Of a stretch of DNA of 64,000 nucleotides, positions 61,245 to 64,000 are shown in pieces. The translations under genes and the position numbers were made by a program. The DNA is from Paracoccus sp. (in: a-proteobacteria) (GTDB taxonomy: Bacteria > Pseudomonadota > Alphaproteobacteria > Rhodobacterales > Rhodobacteraceae). Below the pieces are notes generated by a model. The model searched no databases. It was given only the letters and a program-made list of their open reading frames with translations, and was not told the origin of the DNA. The DNA is taken from assembly GCF_030538655.1 (NCBI RefSeq), contig NZ_JAUNTO010000003.1, positions 117,239-181,238 on the forward strand. Direction: 5' to 3'. Every line of letters starts with the position of its first letter. The first letter of the stretch is position 1.

Positions 61245-62028
61245 GGGGCACCTGCGCGTGATCGTGAGGATAAGGATGGTGGTGGTGATCGTGGCCATCG
61301 TGCAGATGGTCGTGATCGTGGTCATGGTGGTGCTGATACAGCGCCAGCGTGCCCTCGGCCCCGGCGCCGAACAGGGCGCGGTATTGCGGCGCGCTGCTGA
61401 CGGCCTGCGGCGTGCCCTCGCAGCAGACATGGCCGTTCAGGCACAGCACCCGGTCCGAGGCGCGCATCACCACCAGCAGATCATGGCTGACCATCAGCAC
61501 CGCCGCGCCGGTGTCGCGCCGCACGTCCTCGATCAGCTTGTAAAAGGCGACGATACCCGGCTGATCCAGACCCTGAGTTGGCTCGTCCAGCACCAGCAGC
61601 TGCGGATCGGCCAGCAAGGCACGGGCCAGCAGAACGCGCTGAAACTGCCCCCCCGACAGGTGGGTGATCGGGCGCGGTCCCAGCCCCTCGACCCCGGTGC
61701 GGGCCAGCGCGGTCTCGGCCTGCGCATCACTGACCCGGCGCGGCAGTGACAGGAACCGGCGCACCGTCATCGGAATCGCCGCGTCGATATGCACCCGCTG
61801 CGGCACATAGCCGATGCGCAACCCCGGCACCCGCCGCACCTGCCCCGCCGCCAGCGGCATATGCCCCAGCAAGGCCCGGATCAGCGAAGATTTCCCCGAC
61901 CCGTTCGGGCCGACCACGGTCACGATCTCGCCTGGTGCGATGCGGAAATCGACATGGCTCAGCACGCTGCCGGTGCCGTCGCTGCGCAGCACGGTCAGCC
62001 CTTCGGCGGCAATCAGCGGCGTGCTCAT
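61237..62028 (-). CDS. znuC: zinc ABC transporter ATP-binding protein
   Basis: 263 aa. Walker A VGPNGSGKSSLIRALLG (about 40-56), signature LSGGQFQRVLLARALL (about 135) and Walker B LLVLDEPTQGLDQPG are intact. The C-terminus (about 240-263) is an unusual His/Asp-rich tail that could bind zinc. ATG at 62028 overlaps the zur stop. Powers the ZnuABC importer. Confidence 0.94.
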   Translation of the reverse strand: MSTPLIAAEGLTVLRSDGTGSVLSHVDFRIAPGEIVTVVGPNGSGKSSLIRALLGHMPLAAGQVRRVPGLRIGYVPQRVHIDAAIPMTVRRFLSLPRRVSDAQAETALARTGVEGLGPRPITHLSGGQFQRVLLARALLADPQLLVLDEPTQGLDQPGIVAFYKLIEDVRRDTGAAVLMVSHDLLVVMRASDRVLCLNGHVCCEGTPQAVSSAPQYRALFGAGAEGTLALYQHHHDHDHDHLHDGHDHHHHPYPHDHAQVPHA

Positions 62029-62507
62029 ACCTCGGCCCCGGCGCAGGCGCTGCACTGGCCAAGCGCCTCGATGGTGCTGCGTTCGATGGCAAAGTCCTGC
62101 GCGGCGGCGGCATCGGCCAGCGCGGCACGGACCTGCGGCGCATCCGATTCGGCCACGCGGTTGCAGGACCGACAGATCAGAAAGGCGGGCGCGTGGTCAT
62201 GGCCCGGCGACAGGCAGGCGGCAAAGGCGTTCAGCCGCTGCACCCGATGCGCCAGCCCATGTTCCACCAGAAATTCCAGCGCGCGATAGGCCACAGGCGG
62301 CTGTTTGCCAAACCCGTCGGCGGCCAGCCGGTCCAGCACCTCATAGGCACCCATGGCGCGGTGCGATTCCAACAGGATTTCCAGCGTGCGACGGCGCACC
62401 GGAGTCATCCGCGCCCCGGCATCCTCGGCACGCGCGATGGCCGCCTGCATGGCATCACGCGCGCAGGCGGCATGATCGTGAGGGGTGAAGGGATCGGCAG
62501 GTTTCAT
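62025..62507 (-). CDS. zur: Fur family zinc uptake regulator
   Basis: 160 aa Fur-type repressor. N-terminal winged helix (about 25-85: MTPVRRRTLEILLESHRAMGAYEVLDRLA, VAYRALEFLVEHGLAHRV) and metal sites with CLSPGHDHAPAFLICRSCNRVAES (about 95-118) and the C-terminal CSACAGAEV. The structural zinc CxxC pairs are visible. Represses znuA and the zur-znuCB operon when zinc is sufficient. First gene of the leftward operon, divergent from znuA across two Zur-like boxes. Confidence 0.94.
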   Translation of the reverse strand: MKPADPFTPHDHAACARDAMQAAIARAEDAGARMTPVRRRTLEILLESHRAMGAYEVLDRLAADGFGKQPPVAYRALEFLVEHGLAHRVQRLNAFAACLSPGHDHAPAFLICRSCNRVAESDAPQVRAALADAAAAQDFAIERSTIEALGQCSACAGAEV

Positions 62508-62522
62508 TGTTATATTATCACA
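62508..62522. promoter_or_regulatory. Zur box 1
   Basis: TGTTATATTATCACA, a 15-bp near-perfect palindrome close to the Zur consensus TGTTATAATATAACA. It lies between the divergent starts of zur and znuA, immediately upstream of zur. Confidence 0.75.
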
Positions 62523-62535
62523 ATCTTCTTGACTT

Positions 62536-62548
62536 GTTATCTTGTAAC
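62536..62548. promoter_or_regulatory. Zur box 2
   Basis: GTTATCTTGTAAC has GTTA/TAAC arms in the same spacing as the Zur core GTTATANTATAAC, 27 bp from box 1. It lies 41 bp before the znuA ATG. Confidence 0.6.
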
Positions 62549-62589
62549 CTATTCAACCCGGCCCACACACACAAGAAGCCGAGACAATC

Positions 62590-63519
62590 ATGCGCCTTTT
62601 TCCTACCATCCTCGCCCTGACCTGCACCACCGCCAGCGTGGCGCTTGCCGCGCCACCCGCCGTCGTGACCGACCTGCCCGTGACCGGATCGCTGGTCGCG
62701 ATGGTGATGGGCGATCTGGGCACGCCGCATGTGCTGTTACCGCAAGGGGGCGATGCGCATGACTATCAACTGCGCCCCTCTGATGCAGCAGCGTTGCAGG
62801 GGGCGGACCTGCTGATCTGGATCGGGCCAGAAATGACGCCATGGCTTGATCGCGCTGCCGGGCAGATCGCGCGCGGGGATTCGCTGGCACTGCTGGGGGT
62901 TCAGGGCACGCACCGGCAGACGTTCGGGGCGGGCGAACAGGATCACCCGCACGACGATCACAGCCACGATCATGACCACGAACACGAACACAGCGGCACC
63001 GATCCGCACGCCTGGCTGAACCCGCATAATGCGCAGGTCTGGCTGGCGGCGATCCACGATGCGTTGACGGCGGCCGACCCCGACAACGCCGCCACCTATG
63101 CCGCCAATGCGCAGGCCGCCGCCGCACAGATCGAGGCGCTGGACAATCGAATCACCGCGCAACTGGCCCCGGTCGCGGGCAAACCGTTTGTGGTGATGCA
63201 TGACGCCTATGGCTATTTCACCGCGCATTATGGGCTGATGCCCGCGATTCCGGTGTCATTGGGTGATGCCGCCGCCCCTTCTGCGGCGCAGATTGCGGCG
63301 ATCCGGGCGCAGATCAGCGCGCGGGATGTGGGCTGTATCTTTCCTGAACCGATCAGCAATCCCCGCCTGATCGCCGCCATCACCGAGGGCACAGCGATTC
63401 GCACCGGCGCACCGCTGGACCCCGAAGGCACGGCGCAAGATCAGGGCGCGACACTGTATCCGACGCTGATGATCGCATTGGCAGATACGCTGCGCATGTG
63501 CCTTGTCGATACGCCCTGA
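62590..63519 (+). CDS. znuA: zinc ABC transporter substrate-binding protein
   Basis: 309 aa cluster 9 solute-binding protein. Signal peptide about 1-20. Zinc ligands are expected at the His in LLPQGGDAHDYQLRPSDA (about 57), the His/Asp-rich loop (about 120-138, DHPHDDHSHDHDHEHEH), GTDPHAWLNPHN (about 140, conserved His), and VMHDAYGYF (about 205). Ends LADTLRMCLVDTP. Captures Zn2+ in the periplasm for ZnuBC. Divergent from zur. Confidence 0.95.
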   Translation: MRLFPTILALTCTTASVALAAPPAVVTDLPVTGSLVAMVMGDLGTPHVLLPQGGDAHDYQLRPSDAAALQGADLLIWIGPEMTPWLDRAAGQIARGDSLALLGVQGTHRQTFGAGEQDHPHDDHSHDHDHEHEHSGTDPHAWLNPHNAQVWLAAIHDALTAADPDNAATYAANAQAAAAQIEALDNRITAQLAPVAGKPFVVMHDAYGYFTAHYGLMPAIPVSLGDAAAPSAAQIAAIRAQISARDVGCIFPEPISNPRLIAAITEGTAIRTGAPLDPEGTAQDQGATLYPTLMIALADTLRMCLVDTP

Positions 63520-63618
63520 CAGGCGATGCTCCGCCGGGCCGGACAATTCCTTACAAAATTACTTTGACATTCCCGACAGGATTCGTCAGTCATTGTGACA
63601 GACACAAAGGAGCCTGCC

Positions 63619-63786
63619 ATGACTGTCCACACCAATGTTGATTTTGCGCTGGCCAATCTGGCGGCGCTGCCCCAGCACGATGCAAACGCCCTGACGCGCG
63701 GAGGCAATCAGGCGCTGATCGTGCTGGGCGATCAGGTCTACACCCTGCGCATCACCCGCGCGGGCAAGCTGATCCTGACCAAGTAA
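63619..63786 (+). CDS. hemP: hemin uptake protein HemP
   Basis: 55 aa. DANALTRGGNQALIVLGDQVYTLRITRAGKLILTK fits HemP, where the C-terminal YxLRITRxGKLILTK is diagnostic. The start at 63619 has AAAGGAG 6 nt upstream; an earlier GTG at 63595 is not supported. HemP proteins assist haem uptake regulation. No haem transporter genes are visible before the window ends. Its stop codon touches the end of the convergent gene. Confidence 0.9.
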   Translation: MTVHTNVDFALANLAALPQHDANALTRGGNQALIVLGDQVYTLRITRAGKLILTK

Positions 63787-64000
63787 TCAGCCCCGCGGCG
63801 CCCTCGGCGGCTTCCCCTCACCCCGAGGGCGTCCTTTGGGGCCGCCCGGCTTGGGACCGACCCCTTTCGGACCACCAAACCGCGGCTTGCGCGGCGCATC
63901 GCCATCTTCACGGCGCGGGCCAGAGCCAAAAGCACGCGGCTTACGCGGACCATCACCATCCACACGACGCGGAACCGAGCGGCAAGCACGCGGTTGGCGT
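63787..64000 (-). CDS. Arg/Gly/Pro-rich C-terminal tail of a probable RNA-binding protein (partial; N-terminus outside window)
   Basis: From the right edge a minus-strand frame reads about 70 residues to a TGA at 63789-63787. Near-repeats DGPRKPRAFGSGPRRED, DAPRKPRFGGPKGVGPKPGG and GRPRGEGKPPRAPRG resemble the basic tails of Rhodobacteraceae pseudouridine synthases or DEAD-box helicases. The family cannot be settled without the missing N-terminal part. It ends exactly where hemP ends, with no gap between the stop codons. Confidence 0.7.
   Translation of the reverse strand, partial: RQPRACRSVPRRVDGDGPRKPRAFGSGPRREDGDAPRKPRFGGPKGVGPKPGGPKGRPRGEGKPPRAPRG

Noticed and set aside
61237-61340. Repetitive GTGATCGTGG-like DNA that might suggest a CRISPR or tandem repeat
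   Set aside because: It is the coding DNA for the His/Asp-rich tail of ZnuC; there are no spacers of equal length.
63541-63618. Fur or Irr box before hemP
   Set aside because: TTGACA is present at 63564-63569, but no convincing -10 or iron-responsive palindrome could be matched.

Overview
The window is GC-rich, densely packed alphaproteobacterial chromosome, most likely from Rhodobacteraceae/Paracoccaceae (Paracoccus- or Rhodobacter-like). The main reasons are the gene order dusB(nifR3)-ntrB-ntrC-ntrY-ntrX, an NtrC without the sigma54-contact GAFTGA motif (a trait known from Rhodobacter capsulatus), the aerobic cobaltochelatase subunits CobS and CobT, and a short repeat built on GGATATTT that is scattered between genes. 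I found no tRNA, rRNA, CRISPR array, insertion sequence or prophage.

Layout. (1) 1-12.6 kb is a galactoside utilisation regulon. An IclR-type regulator, a sugar-ABC ATPase, galactonate dehydratase (DgoD) and a partial GH2 beta-galactosidase run leftward. A sugar-binding protein, two permeases, a GH36 alpha-galactosidase, DgoK and DgoA run rightward from the same control region, which carries two 17-bp operator-like palindromes. A leftward SDR dehydrogenase and SMP-30-type lactonase complete an oxidative (De Ley-Doudoroff) galactose route from oligosaccharide to pyruvate plus glyceraldehyde 3-phosphate. (2) 12.7-19 kb holds mogA, an Old Yellow Enzyme, an AraC/GyrI-like regulator, argG with its terminator, a membrane protein and ilvA. 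(3) 18.9-23 kb has cobT and cobS, separated by a lone beta-helix acyltransferase and about 540 bp that look like gene debris. (4) 23.1-27 kb has a membrane-anchored sigma-like protein, DUF808, DUF1045 and DUF475 proteins. (5) 27-32.9 kb has a class V aminotransferase and a polyamine/gamma-glutamyl cluster (class I amidotransferase, PaiB-like protein, PuuA-like and PuuB-like enzymes). (6) 33-40.5 kb has an rRNA methyltransferase, a luciferase-like monooxygenase, a fatty acyl-CoA ligase and dnaE. (7) 40.5-45.6 kb is a BMP-family (nucleoside-type) ABC importer with a small membrane protein gene inserted between its permease genes. (8) 45.7-53 kb is the Ntr nitrogen-control operon. (9) 53.3-58.6 kb has serine dehydratase, a Pro/Ala/Thr-rich lipoprotein and a YjbH/YjbF exopolysaccharide pair. 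(10) 58.6-60.3 kb has a MerR regulator facing a class IV aminotransferase across a MerR-type promoter, and a 67-aa exported protein. (11) 60.4-63.5 kb is the zinc regulon zur-znuC-znuB / znuA with Zur boxes. (12) The right edge holds hemP and the basic tail of a probable RNA-binding protein.

Most of this is recognisable metabolism. The parts I find most worth a second look are the doubly-operated galactose divergon with its Lys-to-Asn dehydrogenase, the scar between cobS and cobT, the sigma-like protein with a C-terminal membrane anchor, the unknown membrane protein inside the BMP transporter operon, and the MerR-controlled aminotransferase.
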